From Pseudomonas sp. CC6-YY-74 (GTDB taxonomy: Bacteria > Pseudomonadota > Gammaproteobacteria > Pseudomonadales > Pseudomonadaceae), in NCBI RefSeq assembly GCF_002025205.1, contig NZ_CP019947.1, positions 875,501-939,500 of the forward strand: a DNA stretch of 64,000 nucleotides, in the 5' to 3' direction. Under the pieces are notes generated by a model. That model was given only the letters and a program-made list of their open reading frames with translations. It was not told where the DNA came from and did not search any database. Shown here in pieces: positions 39,451 to 49,267 of this stretch. Position numbers and translations under genes: made by a program. How positions within the stretch are numbered: the first letter of the stretch is position 1; each line of letters begins with the position of its first letter.

Positions 39451-40892
39451 CAGTGAGCGCTCCCAGCGTTGAACTGCGCGGCCGCTTCATATTCAGTCGG
39501 CTTGGCGGCACGCACGGTGCGGTAGGTGTTGTAGGCCATCAACAGCATGCCGGTGACGAAGAACATGCCGCCGATCATGCGCACGACGAAACCAGGATGG
39601 CTGGCTTCCAGTGCTTCAACGAAGGAGTAGGTGAGGGTGCCGTCTTCGTTGACTGCGCGCCACATCAGGCCCTGGGTGATGCCGTTGACCCACATCGAGG
39701 AGATATAGAGCACGGTGCCGATAGTGGCCAGCCAGAAGTGCAGGTTGATCAGTGCGATGCTGTGCATCTGCTCACGACCGTAAACCTTGGGAATCATGTG
39801 ATACAGCGCACCGATGGAGATCATCGCTACCCAGCCCAACGCGCCAGCATGCACGTGGCCGATGGTCCAGTCGGTGTAGTGGGACAAGGCGTTGACTGTC
39901 TTGATCGCCATCATCGGGCCTTCGAAGGTCGACATGCCGTAGAACGCCAGCGATACCACCAGGAAGCGCAGGATCGGATCGGTACGCAGCTTATGCCAGG
40001 CGCCCGACAGGCTCATCATGCCGTTGATCATGCCGCCCCAGCTCGGCGCCAGCAGAATCATCGACATCGCCATGCCCAGCGATTGCGCCCAGTCCGGCAG
40101 CGCGGTGTAGTGCAGGTGGTGCGGACCCGCCCAGATGTACAGGGTGATCAGTGCCCAGAAGTGCACGATCGACAGGCGATACGAGTAGATCGGGCGCTCG
40201 GCCTGCTTGGGTACGAAGTAATACATCATCCCCAGGAAGCCGGTGGTCAGGAAGAAGCCTACGGCGTTGTGGCCGTACCACCACTGGATCATCGCATCGG
40301 TCGCCCCGGAGTACATCGAGTACGACTTGAACAGGCTCACCGGCATGGCGGCGCTGTTGACGATGTGCAGCATCGCGGTGACCAGGATGAACGCGCCGTA
40401 GAACCAGTTGCCCACATAAATGTGTTTGGTCTTGCGCTTGACCACCGTACCGAAGAACACCACCGCGTAAGCGACCCAGACAATGGTGATCAGTACATCA
40501 ATCGGCCATTCCAGTTCGGCGTATTCCTTGGTGCTGGTGTAACCCATTGGCAGGGTGATGACTGCCAGCACGATCACTGCCTGCCAACCCCAGAAGACGA
40601 AAGCCGCCAAGGAGTCGGAAATCAGGCGAGCCTGGCTGGTGCGCTGCACCACATAGAAGGACGTGGCCATCAGTGCGCATCCGCCGAAGGCGAAGATCAC
40701 CGCGTTGGTATGCAGCGGACGCAGACGGCCGAAGCTCGTCCATTCCAGGCCCAGGTTGAGTTCCGGCCACACGAGTTGTGCGGCGATGAACACGCCTAGA
40801 AGCATGCCAATGACTCCCCAAATCACCGTCATCACGGCGAATTGGCGAACCACCTTGTAGTTATAAGCAGTCTGACTGATTGCTGTGCTCAT
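39450..40892 (-). CDS. ccoN1: cbb3 oxidase catalytic subunit CcoN1
   Basis: CcoN is the haem-copper catalytic subunit reducing oxygen to water at the inner membrane. The 480 residues span twelve helices and include the conserved segments [20 protein letters not shown] and [17 protein letters not shown] (copper-site histidines), and [17 protein letters not shown] (haem ligands). The start is the ATG at 40892 ([17 protein letters not shown]), the position matching CcoN2; the longer frame to 40943 adds unrelated residues. It is the operon copy next to ccoG. In P. aeruginosa the equivalent operon is expressed constitutively; the promoter here has only a weak Anr-like site. Confidence 0.97.
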   Translation of the reverse strand: MSTAISQTAYNYKVVRQFAVMTVIWGVIGMLLGVFIAAQLVWPELNLGLEWTSFGRLRPLHTNAVIFAFGGCALMATSFYVVQRTSQARLISDSLAAFVFWGWQAVIVLAVITLPMGYTSTKEYAELEWPIDVLITIVWVAYAVVFFGTVVKRKTKHIYVGNWFYGAFILVTAMLHIVNSAAMPVSLFKSYSMYSGATDAMIQWWYGHNAVGFFLTTGFLGMMYYFVPKQAERPIYSYRLSIVHFWALITLYIWAGPHHLHYTALPDWAQSLGMAMSMILLAPSWGGMINGMMSLSGAWHKLRTDPILRFLVVSLAFYGMSTFEGPMMAIKTVNALSHYTDWTIGHVHAGALGWVAMISIGALYHMIPKVYGREQMHSIALINLHFWLATIGTVLYISSMWVNGITQGLMWRAVNEDGTLTYSFVEALEASHPGFVVRMIGGMFFVTGMLLMAYNTYRTVRAAKPTEYEAAAQFNAGSAH

Positions 40893-41113
40893 GCTGGGTT
40901 CCACGGTTAATGGATTTTTATAGAGGGTAAAAATCGGCGGCAAGTATGGAGAAGGCAGGTAGCCATTGCAACGCTACAGACCCAGCGGATCGTGCTTTCA
41001 AGGGCTTTCGGCAAGGGTTTCGCTAGTGCTCTGCAGCGCCTTATCGACAACTGGCAAAGCAGCGCGAAGATGGTCTTGCCCCGAGTTATGGCGGCTGGCG
41101 ACTGGCGGCAAGC

Positions 41114-41127
41114 TTAACTCAAATCAA
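41114..41127 (-). promoter_or_regulatory. weak Anr-like site upstream of ccoN1
   Basis: On the minus strand it reads TTGAT-TTGA-GTTAA: one perfect half-site and one with a single mismatch to RTCAA. It is 222-235 bases upstream of the ccoN1 start, which is far for direct activation unless the leader is long. Binding is uncertain. Confidence 0.3.
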
Positions 41128-41203
41128 GAAATGACCAAGCCGTAGCTAGTTGATGCGACGTTGCGTCGCACCTGCTGCGGCTGGCAGAAGAAGGGTAGTG
41201 GAG

Positions 41204-41233
41204 GGGTTGGCGACAGCACGCTGTCGCCAACCC
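41204..41233 (-). terminator. stem-loop after ccoP2
   Basis: A perfect 12-13 bp stem (GGTTGGCGACAG / CTGTCGCCAACC) with loop CACG begins 13 bases after the ccoP2 stop. The run after it on the minus strand is not clearly T-rich, so it may be a terminator or an mRNA-stabilising hairpin separating the two cbb3 operons. Confidence 0.6.
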
Positions 41234-41245
41234 TGCGGGGAAGGC

Positions 41246-42178
41246 TTACTCGGACCGCTGTTGGCCCTGACTCAGGCTCAGTACATAGGCAGCCAGCAGG
41301 TGCACCTTATCGTTACCCAGGTATTGCTCTTGGGCCGGCATCTGACCGTTACGGCCGTGGCGAATGGTCTGCTGCAATTGCACCAAGCTGCTGCCGTAGA
41401 TCCAGCCGGCGGACTTGGTCAGGTCGGGCGCGCCGAGCATGGCCATGCCTTGGCCTTCTGCGCCGTGGCAGGCCTGGCAGTTGCTGGCGAATAGCTGCGC
41501 GCCCTGCTGCAGGTCGAAGGACTTGTCGGCAGGCAATGACAAGCCGGCCAGGTCATGGCGCACGTAAGCCGCAACCTGTTGCACGCCTTCCTCGCCGATC
41601 ACCTGGTCCCACGCCGGCATCATGGCCATGCGGCCATTGAGGATGCTGGTCTTGATCGCGGCCGACTCGCCGCCCCAGCGCCAATGGTTGTCGGCCAGGT
41701 TGGGGAAGCCCGCCGAGCCCTTGGCGTCGGAGCCATGGCAAACCGAACAGTAGGTGGCAAACATACGGCCGCCCATTTTCAGCGCCTTCTCATCTTTAGC
41801 CACTTCTTCCACGGGCATAGCCGCATATTTGGCGAAGATCGGTCCGTAAAGTGCATCGGCCTGATCCACTTCGCGCTGCCACTGGGCAACCTGGGTCCAG
41901 CCACCTTCGTAGCCTGGCAGCAGACCTTTCCAGTTTCCCAGGCCGGGGTAGAGCACCAGGTAGCCGACGGCAAAAATCAGCGTGCCGATGAACAACATGA
42001 ACCACCACTTGGGCAGTGGATTGTCGTACTCCTCGATACCGTCGAAGGAGTGACCCATAGTCTGCTCGGTTTCGTTCTTGTGCGCCTCGCCCTTGCGGGT
42101 CGCGAAAACCAGCCAGAACAGGGCGAGCAGGGTGCCAACGGTCAGCAGGGTTACATACCAGCTCCAGAAGGTGCTCAT
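41246..42178 (-). CDS. ccoP2: cbb3 oxidase dihaem cytochrome c subunit CcoP2
   Basis: This 310-residue dihaem subunit belongs to the second cbb3 operon. It has the same layout as CcoP1, with [18 protein letters not shown] between two helices and haem sites CSVCH (144-148) and CQACH (234-238). The linker after GLLPGYE is about 20 residues shorter than in CcoP1. It overlaps ccoQ2 by four bases and is followed by a strong stem-loop. Confidence 0.96.
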   Translation of the reverse strand: MSTFWSWYVTLLTVGTLLALFWLVFATRKGEAHKNETEQTMGHSFDGIEEYDNPLPKWWFMLFIGTLIFAVGYLVLYPGLGNWKGLLPGYEGGWTQVAQWQREVDQADALYGPIFAKYAAMPVEEVAKDEKALKMGGRMFATYCSVCHGSDAKGSAGFPNLADNHWRWGGESAAIKTSILNGRMAMMPAWDQVIGEEGVQQVAAYVRHDLAGLSLPADKSFDLQQGAQLFASNCQACHGAEGQGMAMLGAPDLTKSAGWIYGSSLVQLQQTIRHGRNGQMPAQEQYLGNDKVHLLAAYVLSLSQGQQRSE

Positions 42179-42360
42179 GGGGTGTTGCTCCTAGATGCAG
42201 CAGACGTGGGTTCATCGGCAAAAGGCAGCAGCGCCGCCTCGTTGAATGCGGCGCGACGCTTACTGCTGTAAGCCCAGAGCGTCACGCAGACGAAGGACAG
42301 CAGTACCAGTGCCGTACCTATGCCGCGCAGGGTGCCGATATCAATGGTTGCGAATGACAT
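42175..42360 (-). CDS. ccoQ2: cbb3 oxidase small subunit CcoQ2
   Basis: This 61-residue single-helix protein starts [20 protein letters not shown], with [20 protein letters not shown] after the helix. It is shorter and less charged at the C terminus than CcoQ1. It lies between ccoO2 (three bases upstream) and ccoP2 (four-base overlap). Confidence 0.92.
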   Translation of the reverse strand: MSFATIDIGTLRGIGTALVLLSFVCVTLWAYSSKRRAAFNEAALLPFADEPTSAASRSNTP

Positions 42361-42363
42361 GGC

Positions 42364-42972
42364 CTACCTCTTGTTCTTGACGGCAGTGCCGAGTACTTGC
42401 AGGTAGGCGACCAGGGCATCCATCTCGCTTTTGCCCTTGACCGCCTGCGCGGCGCCGGCGATGTCCTCCTCGCTGTAAGGCACGCCGACCGTGCGCAGCG
42501 CCTTGAACTTGGCAGCGGTGTCCTGGCCGTCCAGGATGCTTTCCACCAGCCACGGGTAGGACGGCATCTTCGATTCCGGTACCACGTTGCGCGGGTTGTA
42601 CAGGTGGGCGCGGTGCCACTCGTCCGAGTAGCGGCCGCCGACCCGGGCCAGATCCGGGCCGGTGCGCTTGGAACCCCAGAGGAACGGGTGGTCGTAGACG
42701 CTTTCGCCGGCGACCGAGTAATGGCCGTAGCGCTCGGTTTCGGCGCGGAACGGCCGGATCATCTGTGAGTGGCAGCCGACGCAGCCTTCGCGGATGTAGA
42801 TATCGCGGCCTTCCAGTTGCAGCGCGGTATAAGGCTTGAGGCCTGCCACCGGCTCATTGGTGACATCCTGGAAAAACAGCGGGACGATCTGGGTCAGGCC
42901 ACCGATGCTCACGGCCAGTACCATCATCAGCGCCATCAGGCCGATATTCTTCTCGAGTATTTCGTGTCTCAT
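42364..42972 (-). CDS. ccoO2: cbb3 oxidase monohaem cytochrome c subunit CcoO2
   Basis: This 202-residue subunit is closely similar to CcoO1 along its whole length, with the haem site CVGCH at 64-68 and the region [12 protein letters not shown]. Most differences lie in the last 60 residues. It overlaps the ccoN2 stop by one base. The close similarity of the two operons suggests duplication, with some later divergence in the P and Q subunits. Confidence 0.96.
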   Translation of the reverse strand: MRHEILEKNIGLMALMMVLAVSIGGLTQIVPLFFQDVTNEPVAGLKPYTALQLEGRDIYIREGCVGCHSQMIRPFRAETERYGHYSVAGESVYDHPFLWGSKRTGPDLARVGGRYSDEWHRAHLYNPRNVVPESKMPSYPWLVESILDGQDTAAKFKALRTVGVPYSEEDIAGAAQAVKGKSEMDALVAYLQVLGTAVKNKR

Positions 42973-44411
42973 CAGTGGGCTCCTTCAACCGAAAACTGCG
43001 CGGCGGCATGCAACTCGGCGGCCTGGGTATGGCGCACGGTTTGCCAGACGTTCCAGGCCATCACCAGCATGCCGCTGAAGAAGATCGCCCCGCCGATCAG
43101 GCGCACGACAAAGCCAGGGTGACTGGCTTCCAGCGCTTCGACGAAGGAGTAGGTGAGGGTGCCGTCTTCGTTGACTGCACGCCACATCAGGCCCTGGGCG
43201 ATGCCGTTGACCCACATCGAGGCGATATAGAGCACGGTGCCGATGGTGGCTAGCCAGAAATGCACATTGATCAGGCCGATGCTGTGCATCTCATCGCGAC
43301 CGAAGACCTTGGGGATCAGGTGATAGAGCGAACCGATCGAGACCATAGCCACCCAGCCGAGAGCGCCGGCGTGAACGTGGCCGATGGTCCAGTCGGTGTA
43401 GTGCGAGAGCGCGTTGACGGTCTTGATCGCCATCATCGGGCCTTCGAAGGTCGACATGCCGTAGAAGGCCAGCGACACCACCAGAAAGCGCAGGATCGGA
43501 TCGGTGCGCAACTTATGCCAGGCGCCCGACAGGGTCATCATGCCGTTGATCATGCCGCCCCAGCTTGGTGCCAGCAGGATCAGCGACATCACCATACCCA
43601 GGCTCTGGGCCCAGTCTGGCAGTGCGGTGTAGTGCAGGTGGTGCGGGCCAGCCCAGATGTACACGGCAATCAGCGCCCAGAAGTGCACGATCGACAGGCG
43701 ATAGGAGTACACCGGACGTTCGGCCTGCTTGGGCACGAAGTAATACATCATGCCGAGGAAACCGGCAGTCAGGAAAAAGCCCACCGCGTTATGCCCGTAC
43801 CACCACTGGATCATCGCGTCGGTCGCCCCGGCATAGGCCGAGTAGGACTTGGTCAGGCTGACCGGAATCGCGATATTGTTGACCACGTGGAGAATCGCCA
43901 CGGTGAGGATGAAACCGCCGAAGAACCAGTTGCCCACATAAATGTGGCTGACCTTGCGCTTCATGATCGTGCCGAAAAACACGATGGCATAGCTGACCCA
44001 GACCACGGTGATGAGAATGTCGATCGGCCATTCCAGTTCCGCGTATTCCTTGGAGCTGGTCCAGCCCATGGGCAGGCTGATGGCCGCCAACAGAATCACT
44101 GCCTGCCAACCCCAGAAGGTGAAGGCCGCCAGCTTGGGCGCGAACAGGGTAGCCTGGGAGGTGCGTTGCACCGCGTAGTAGCTGGTGGCAAACAGCGCGC
44201 AACCGCCGAAGGCGAAGATTACCGCGTTGGTGTGCAGCGGCCGCAGGCGACCGAAGCTGGTCCACGGCAGGTCGAAGTTGAGCGCGGGCCAGGCTAGTTG
44301 CGAGGCGATCAGCACGCCGACCGCCATCCCGACTATGCCCCACACCACCGTCATGATGGCGAACTGGCGAACCACCTTGTAGTTGTAGGCGGAACTGATT
44401 GTAGTGTTCAT
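42972..44411 (-). CDS. ccoN2: cbb3 oxidase catalytic subunit CcoN2
   Basis: This 479-residue catalytic subunit shares the key segments of CcoN1 ([34 protein letters not shown]). The start is the ATG at 44411 ([16 protein letters not shown]). An in-frame extension to 44993 runs antisense through the hydrolase gene and is not real. A strong Anr box lies 131-144 bases upstream, inside the first codons of the divergent gene, so this operon is probably the oxygen-limitation-induced one, as cco2 is in P. aeruginosa. Confidence 0.97.
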   Translation of the reverse strand: MNTTISSAYNYKVVRQFAIMTVVWGIVGMAVGVLIASQLAWPALNFDLPWTSFGRLRPLHTNAVIFAFGGCALFATSYYAVQRTSQATLFAPKLAAFTFWGWQAVILLAAISLPMGWTSSKEYAELEWPIDILITVVWVSYAIVFFGTIMKRKVSHIYVGNWFFGGFILTVAILHVVNNIAIPVSLTKSYSAYAGATDAMIQWWYGHNAVGFFLTAGFLGMMYYFVPKQAERPVYSYRLSIVHFWALIAVYIWAGPHHLHYTALPDWAQSLGMVMSLILLAPSWGGMINGMMTLSGAWHKLRTDPILRFLVVSLAFYGMSTFEGPMMAIKTVNALSHYTDWTIGHVHAGALGWVAMVSIGSLYHLIPKVFGRDEMHSIGLINVHFWLATIGTVLYIASMWVNGIAQGLMWRAVNEDGTLTYSFVEALEASHPGFVVRLIGGAIFFSGMLVMAWNVWQTVRHTQAAELHAAAQFSVEGAH

Positions 44412-44516
44412 GTCTGGGCTTCCATCCACGGTTATGGGTAGATCATTCAAAACACTTGGCCTCGCACGAGCAGTGAGTTGTGACGCGGGCCGAGGGACTT
44501 CTAAAGCGAGGCAAGC

Positions 44517-45197
44517 ATGAGCAAAGGGCAAAGTGCCGGTATTGACAGGGATCAATGCGCGCAGCCTGCGGGACAGGATGAGTGGCTGTGGAATCGGCCT
44601 GCCGCGGCGGCGCAAGCGACCCTGATCCTCGCCCACGGCGCCGGCGCGCCAATGGACAGCGAATTCATGACGCAGATGGCGCAACTGCTGGCCGTGCGCG
44701 GGGTTGCGGTGTTGCGCTTCGAGTTCGACTACATGGCCGCACGCCGCCTGGACGGCAAGAAACGCCCACCCAACCCGCAGGTAAAATTGCTGGAAAAGTG
44801 GCGTGGGGTGTATACCCAGGTGCGCCAACAAGTCGCAGGACCGCTGGCCATTGGCGGCAAGTCCATGGGCGGACGCATGGCCAGCTTGCTCGCCGACGAA
44901 CTGGGCGCCGACGCGCTGGTCTGCCTGGGTTATCCGTTCTATGCCGCTGGCAAGCCGGACAAACCCCGGGTTGCGCACCTGGCCGACCTGCACACGCCGA
45001 CCCTGATCGTCCAGGGCGAACGCGATGCGCTCGGCGACCGGCAGACGGTGGCCGGTTACCGATTATCCAAGGCGATAACGTTGCACTGGCTGGCGAGCGG
45101 CGATCACGACCTCAAGCCGCTTAAGCGCTCAGGCTTCAGCCATGAACAGCATATGCAGGCTGCGGCAGATAGCGTGGCAGGCTTTCTATCGCGCTAA
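44517..45197 (+). CDS. alpha/beta hydrolase, KANL3/Tex30-like
   Basis: This is a 226-residue cytoplasmic protein with the dienelactone-hydrolase-like fold: [15 protein letters not shown] near residues 36-50, the nucleophile elbow [11 protein letters not shown] (serine in KSMGG), an acidic residue in VQGERDALG, and the histidine in [10 protein letters not shown]. The substrate is unknown. The ATG at 44517 has GAGG five bases upstream. It diverges from ccoN2. Its first 13 codons contain the Anr box of ccoN2, so these codons are under double constraint. Confidence 0.85.
   Translation: MSKGQSAGIDRDQCAQPAGQDEWLWNRPAAAAQATLILAHGAGAPMDSEFMTQMAQLLAVRGVAVLRFEFDYMAARRLDGKKRPPNPQVKLLEKWRGVYTQVRQQVAGPLAIGGKSMGGRMASLLADELGADALVCLGYPFYAAGKPDKPRVAHLADLHTPTLIVQGERDALGDRQTVAGYRLSKAITLHWLASGDHDLKPLKRSGFSHEQHMQAAADSVAGFLSR
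44542..44555 (-). promoter_or_regulatory. Anr box for ccoN2, inside the hydrolase gene
   Basis: TTGAC-AGGG-ATCAA matches the TTGAY-N4-RTCAA consensus at every position. Its centre is about 137 bases upstream of ccoN2, predicting a class II start near 44507 and a leader of about 97 bases. It also encodes residues 9-13 of the divergent hydrolase. Confidence 0.75.
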
Positions 45198-45253
45198 GGG
45201 CGCCCGACAGGGCGAGCGAGACGAGTCGATCTGGCAGTTGATCGCGGAGTCTC

Positions 45254-46192
45254 TTATGGGCGAGGCTCAAGCCTGGCGGGCTGCTGGATTGGATTGCCGG
45301 TGGTTTTCACGGCAGTGCTCGGTCGTACCACCAGCCACAGGGCAATGGCGATCAATACGCCGCCATACAGGTAGGCCCACGACAGTGGTTCGTCGAGGAG
45401 CAGGGCGCCCCACAACACGCCGAACGGCGGGATCAGGAAGGTGGTGGTTGACGCCTTGATCGGGCCGATATCAGCCAGCAGGCGGAAATACAGCACGTAA
45501 GCGAAGGCCGTGCAGATAAGGCCAAGCCCGGCCAGGGATAGCCACTCCTGGAGGCCGCCCCAGCTCGCCGGCGGTTGTACGATCAAACTGCCAGCGAACA
45601 GGGGCAGGAGGAACAGACTGGCACCGCAGAGGCTGCTGAACGCGGTGAGGCGATTGTCCAGGCCGCCCTGTTGGCCGATCCAGCGCCGGGTCAGAAAGCC
45701 GGCAAAACCGTAACAGGTAGTGGCGATCAGGCAGGCTGCGGCGCCGAGCAGCAGTTGCTGGTCGACCTCGACCGGACCGGTCCGAGTCAGGACGGCGACG
45801 CCAAACAGACCAAGCGCCACTCCGGCAGCTTTGCTCAACGTCAGCGCCTCGGCGAAGAACAGCATGCCGATCAGCACACCCATCATCGGCGTGGTGGCGT
45901 TGAAAATCGCCGAGTAGCCGGCCGGTAGCACCAGCGCCGCCAGGCAATACATGGCTGACGGCAGGCCGGCATTGATCACCCCAAGCACCAGGCAGTGCTT
46001 GAGCTTGCCGCGAAAGTCCCACTGCACGCGCATGATCAGCAAAATCGCCAGGAGACCGAGGGCGCCCAGGCTGGCGCGGAAGAATGCGGTCGGCATGCTG
46101 CCGAGCACGGGGGCAACGATCCGCATGAATAGAAAGCTGGCGCCCCAGATGGCAGCGAGCAATATCAGGCGCAGCAGGTCGGCGAGGCGCAC
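45254..46192 (-). CDS. EamA-family (DMT) transporter
   Basis: This is a 312-residue membrane protein with ten predicted helices in two EamA repeats; the first starts LAAIWGASFLFMRIVAPVLG and the second has CYGFAGFLTRRW and LIPPFGVLWGALLLDEPLSW. Such proteins export small metabolites or amino acids, but this one carries no substrate clue. I chose the GTG at 46192 because GGAG lies six bases upstream; the longer frame begins with TTG at 46204. It is convergent with the hydrolase gene. Confidence 0.85.
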   Translation of the reverse strand: MRLADLLRLILLAAIWGASFLFMRIVAPVLGSMPTAFFRASLGALGLLAILLIMRVQWDFRGKLKHCLVLGVINAGLPSAMYCLAALVLPAGYSAIFNATTPMMGVLIGMLFFAEALTLSKAAGVALGLFGVAVLTRTGPVEVDQQLLLGAAACLIATTCYGFAGFLTRRWIGQQGGLDNRLTAFSSLCGASLFLLPLFAGSLIVQPPASWGGLQEWLSLAGLGLICTAFAYVLYFRLLADIGPIKASTTTFLIPPFGVLWGALLLDEPLSWAYLYGGVLIAIALWLVVRPSTAVKTTGNPIQQPARLEPRP

Positions 46193-46397
46193 GACGAACT
46201 CCAAGTCGGGTAGGGGTGAGCAGTGTTGCCGGGCATGCTGGGCAAGGCAATGCGGAAGTGGCTTTTAAATTCGCCAGCCAACACTATTTCGCCGCGATAA
46301 ACCCAGTTAGGCGTTTTTCCGGCTGTTCCTCGGGACAGTCACTGGCTAAGCTCGGCAGTTCATCCCGTCGGTGCATTTTTTACTTTGAGGTCTGTCC

Positions 46398-48122
46398 ATG
46401 CCGCAGCAATGGCCCGCCAGCGCTATCGCCACGCTCATCCTCGACGGTTTTGACGACTATCGAGAGCAGTTCCGTCAGATCACCAATGGGGCCCGGGAGC
46501 GTTTCGAGCAGGCGCAGTGGCAGGAAATCCAACAAGCTGCGGCCGCTCGTATCGCCCTTTACGAAGCATTCGTCAGCGAAGTCAGTAAGCGCCTGCGCAA
46601 GTCCTATCCAGCTGAGGTGCTGCTGGATGTGGCGCAGTGGCCGCTGGTCAAGTCGGCCTGCATTAGCCTGATCGACGTGCGTTGCGACGATGAACTGGCG
46701 GAAACCTGGTACAACTCGATCTTCTGCGGGCTGTTCAGCCATGACCAGATCAACGATGGCTGTATGTTCATTCACACCACGCGCCCGGCGCTACGCGCCA
46801 ATGCTCCGGCGCCGCTGACCCGGATTTATCGACCCCAGGGCAATCTCGAGCAGGCGCTGCGGCAGATCTTCGAGGATTACCGTTTCGAAGTGGCTTACGA
46901 AAACGTCGAGCGGGACCTGGCGCGGCTGATCAAGCAGATGCAAGAGAACTTGCCAGACTGGGTGTGCAAGGATCCGCAGCTGCGTATCGAGCTGTTCTCC
47001 TCGCGCCTGTATCGCAACAAGGGCGCTTATCTGGTCGGGCGCATCAATACCCGTGATGAACAATGGCCGCTGGTGATCCCGCTGTTGCACCGCGAGGGCC
47101 GGGGTATCCAGATCGACACGCTGATCACCGATGAGGCCGAGGTGTCGATCATCTTCTCCTTCACCCGGTCCTATTTCATGGTGCGGGTCGGCTATCCGGC
47201 TGAGTTCGTCGGCTTCCTCAGGCGCATCCTGCCGGGCAAGCATATAGCCGAGTTGTACACCTCGATCGGCTTCTACAAGCACGGCAAGTCGGAGTTCTAT
47301 CGCGCGTTGATCAATCACCTGGCGAGCACCGACGACAAGTTCATCATGGCCCCCGGCGTGCGCGGCATGGTCATGAGCGTGTTCACCCTGACCGGCTTCA
47401 ATACCGTGTTCAAGATCATCAAGGATCGTTTCGCGCCGTCGAAGAACGTCGACCGCAATACGGTGATCGAGAAGTACCGCCTGGTGAAGCGCGTCGACCG
47501 GGTCGGCAGGATGGCCGATACCCAGGAATTCGCCGATTTTCGCTTCCCCAGGGCCAAGTTCGAGGCGGATTGTCTGGCTGAACTGCTGGAGGTGGCGCCG
47601 TCGACTGTCGTGGTCGACGGCGATACCGTGCTGATCCGCCATTGCTGGACCGAGCGGCGCATGACGCCGCTGAACATGTATGTCGAAAATGCCAGCGAAG
47701 CCCAGGTGCGCGAAGCGCTCGATGATTATGGCCTGGCGATCAAGCAGTTGGCTGCTGCCAATATCTTTCCCGGCGATATGCTGCTGAAGAACTTTGGCGT
47801 GACCCGCCATGGCCGAGTGGTTTTCTACGACTACGACGAAATCTGCTTTCTCACCGAAGCCAACTTCCGGCATATCCCGCCGCCGCGTTACCCGGAGGAT
47901 GAGATGGCCTCCGAACCCTGGTATTCGGTGGCGCCGCTGGACGTGTTTCCCGAGGAGTTCCCGCCGTTCCTGTTCGCCGATATCAAGCTGCGCCGCTTGT
48001 TTAACCAGCTGCACGGCGAGCTGTATGACGCCGATTACTGGAAAAGCCTGCAGGATGCGATTCGCGCGGGCAAGGTAATCGACGTGTTTCCCTACCGACG
48101 CAAAACCGAGCAGATCGAATAG
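46398..48122 (+). CDS. aceK: isocitrate dehydrogenase kinase/phosphatase
   Basis: AceK phosphorylates and dephosphorylates isocitrate dehydrogenase, directing carbon into the glyoxylate shunt during growth on acetate. The 574 residues have full length, with the regulatory N-terminal half, the ATP-binding segment [20 protein letters not shown], and the catalytic [14 protein letters not shown] with the DYDE metal site. It stands alone, as in other pseudomonads. Acetyl-CoA formed by the DMSP pathway at the right end would need this shunt. Confidence 0.96.
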   Translation: MPQQWPASAIATLILDGFDDYREQFRQITNGARERFEQAQWQEIQQAAAARIALYEAFVSEVSKRLRKSYPAEVLLDVAQWPLVKSACISLIDVRCDDELAETWYNSIFCGLFSHDQINDGCMFIHTTRPALRANAPAPLTRIYRPQGNLEQALRQIFEDYRFEVAYENVERDLARLIKQMQENLPDWVCKDPQLRIELFSSRLYRNKGAYLVGRINTRDEQWPLVIPLLHREGRGIQIDTLITDEAEVSIIFSFTRSYFMVRVGYPAEFVGFLRRILPGKHIAELYTSIGFYKHGKSEFYRALINHLASTDDKFIMAPGVRGMVMSVFTLTGFNTVFKIIKDRFAPSKNVDRNTVIEKYRLVKRVDRVGRMADTQEFADFRFPRAKFEADCLAELLEVAPSTVVVDGDTVLIRHCWTERRMTPLNMYVENASEAQVREALDDYGLAIKQLAAANIFPGDMLLKNFGVTRHGRVVFYDYDEICFLTEANFRHIPPPRYPEDEMASEPWYSVAPLDVFPEEFPPFLFADIKLRRLFNQLHGELYDADYWKSLQDAIRAGKVIDVFPYRRKTEQIE

Positions 48123-48123
48123 A

Positions 48124-48169
48124 GGGCTGGCAATAGTCGGGGTCTCTGCCACTGGCTATTGCCCAGCCC
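48124..48169 (+). terminator. stem-loop after aceK
   Basis: GGGCTGGCAATAG (48124-48136) pairs with CTATTGCCCAGCCC (48156-48169) with one bulged base. It begins just after the aceK stop. There is no T run after it, so it may be a weak terminator or an mRNA end-protecting hairpin. Confidence 0.5.
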
Positions 48170-48194
48170 GACAGCCGGTATGGTTCAGGACGAT

Positions 48195-48208
48195 TTGATT
48201 AGCATCAA
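48195..48208 (+). promoter_or_regulatory. perfect Anr box upstream of 44-codon gene
   Basis: TTGAT-TAGC-ATCAA is a perfect match to the FNR/Anr consensus. A class II start would fall near 48243, and TAATCT at 48231-48236 sits where a -10 element should be. The only rightward gene behind it is the 44-codon frame at 48295. Confidence 0.85.
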
Positions 48209-48294
48209 GCCTCGGCATTTGCGTTAGGGTTAATCTACTCTGAGATAAGGCGCATTCGGGTGCCTTGTCGACGTCCTTGGCAGGAGGGAATTCC

Positions 48295-48429
48295 ATGATC
48301 GCCAAGTTGCATAACGCCTTACACGACCTGTTGGTTGCCTTGGGCTTGCTTGATCGGCCGAAACTGCAGCCAGTGCCTGTTCGCGACGACGATCAGCGCC
48401 GCCCGCAAGCGCCGCGCCGACGCCGTTAA
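48295..48429 (+). CDS. 44-residue protein in a predicted Anr-controlled transcript
   Basis: The frame encodes 44 residues: an amphipathic helical start (MIAKLHNALHDLLVALGLLD) and a proline- and arginine-rich tail ending in four arginines. AGGAGG lies seven bases before the ATG, one of the strongest ribosome binding sites in the window. A perfect Anr box and a fitting -10 element lie upstream. In P. aeruginosa a small Anr-induced locus (PA1414, where the sRNA SicX is made) lies a few genes from gbuA; gbuA is also near here, so this may be the counterpart. That comparison is from memory, and the product or its RNA could be the functional molecule. Confidence 0.7.
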   Translation: MIAKLHNALHDLLVALGLLDRPKLQPVPVRDDDQRRPQAPRRRR

Positions 48430-48442
48430 ATAGTTCAGGTAG

Positions 48443-48460
48443 GGTGGGCATTTGCCCACC
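48443..48460. terminator. compact hairpin after the 44-codon gene
   Basis: GGTGGGCA and TGCCCACC are perfect reverse complements separated by two bases, 13 bases after the stop of the small gene. No T run follows on either strand, so it is a structured 3' end or a dispersed repeat, not a classical terminator. Confidence 0.45.
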
Positions 48461-48506
48461 AAGGTCGTTCAGCGGCAACCGCACTTTAAGGTTGGCCATA
48501 GCCAAG

Positions 48507-49241
48507 CTAGGCCAGTTGCGGGTGATCGTTGAACCATTGCTCGATCAGTTCGCGCATGCGCTCCCCGGAAAAGCTCGGGAAGTGCCCGCCATATACGTTG
48601 CGTACCGGTAGTTGGCGCAGCCGGGCGAGGCTTCGCGCGTAATCCTGCAGGTTCGAGTGATAAGCATCTTCGATCAACGGGCCGTCGTAGAGAATATCGC
48701 CGGAAAACAACGTCTGCGTCGTCGCCTCCCACAAGCTGATACCGCCTGGTGAATGACCTGGGGTATGCAGCACCTGCAGTACCCGATCGCCCAAATCCAG
48801 CACATCACCTTCCTCGATCAATCGAGTTGCGGGCGCGGCCTTGACCCGGTACTCGGCGTAGCACAGCGGGCAATCGGGGTGCGCCTCGAACATCTCATCG
48901 CCGACGAAGTCCGTGGCCAGGGTGTTGGCCCCGGTCGGCGCCGCGAGTATGTCCGCTTCGGCGGGATGCACCAGGCGCTCGGGGAATTCGTGGTGCCCGG
49001 CGATATGGTCGAAGTGCGTGTGGCTGGCCACCGCCAGCAACGGCCGCTCGGTCAGCCAGGGTAATTGCTCGCGCAGGCTGACCAGGCCGGAACCGGAGTC
49101 GATCAGCACATCGCGGTCGCGGCCTTGCACATGCCACAGGTTGCAGCGGTAGAACGGCCGCACATAGGGCTCGTGGATCAGGCAGATGCCGTCGTGGCGG
49201 TGTTGCACTTCGAACCATTGGTCACGGCTGACGATTTTCAT
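48507..49241 (-). CDS. MBL-fold metallo-hydrolase
   Basis: This is a 244-residue cytoplasmic hydrolase with the metallo-beta-lactamase metal site SHTHFDHIAGH (His74, His76, Asp78, His79), the further ligand region HTPGHSPGG, and the bridging aspartate in SGDILYDG. A short insert with two cysteines (HPDCPLCYAEY) could add a structural metal. The substrate is unknown; related proteins include glyoxalase II-like and quorum-signal hydrolases. It is followed on the same strand, 26 bases upstream, by the carbon-nitrogen hydrolase gene and may belong to the gbu gene group. Confidence 0.88.
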   Translation of the reverse strand: MKIVSRDQWFEVQHRHDGICLIHEPYVRPFYRCNLWHVQGRDRDVLIDSGSGLVSLREQLPWLTERPLLAVASHTHFDHIAGHHEFPERLVHPAEADILAAPTGANTLATDFVGDEMFEAHPDCPLCYAEYRVKAAPATRLIEEGDVLDLGDRVLQVLHTPGHSPGGISLWEATTQTLFSGDILYDGPLIEDAYHSNLQDYARSLARLRQLPVRNVYGGHFPSFSGERMRELIEQWFNDHPQLA

Positions 49242-49267
49242 GGCTGCGCTCGGCTCATAAAGTGCGA

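Larger units (their letters stand above)
40893..41245. other. intergenic region between ccoP2 and ccoN1
   Basis: These 353 bases separate the two cbb3 operons and must carry the ccoN1 promoter. I see the strong hairpin at 41204-41233 near the ccoP2 end and a weak Anr-like site at 41114-41127, but no coding frame. Confidence 0.6.

Noticed and set aside
44412..44993. N-terminal extension of CcoN2
   Set aside because: The extra residues run antisense through the hydrolase gene and are absent from CcoN1; the ATG at 44411 aligns with the true start.
46791..48152. 453-codon frame on the minus strand
   Set aside because: It is antisense to aceK, whose full-length protein is clearly recognisable; the shadow is low-complexity and rich in His, Asp and Arg.
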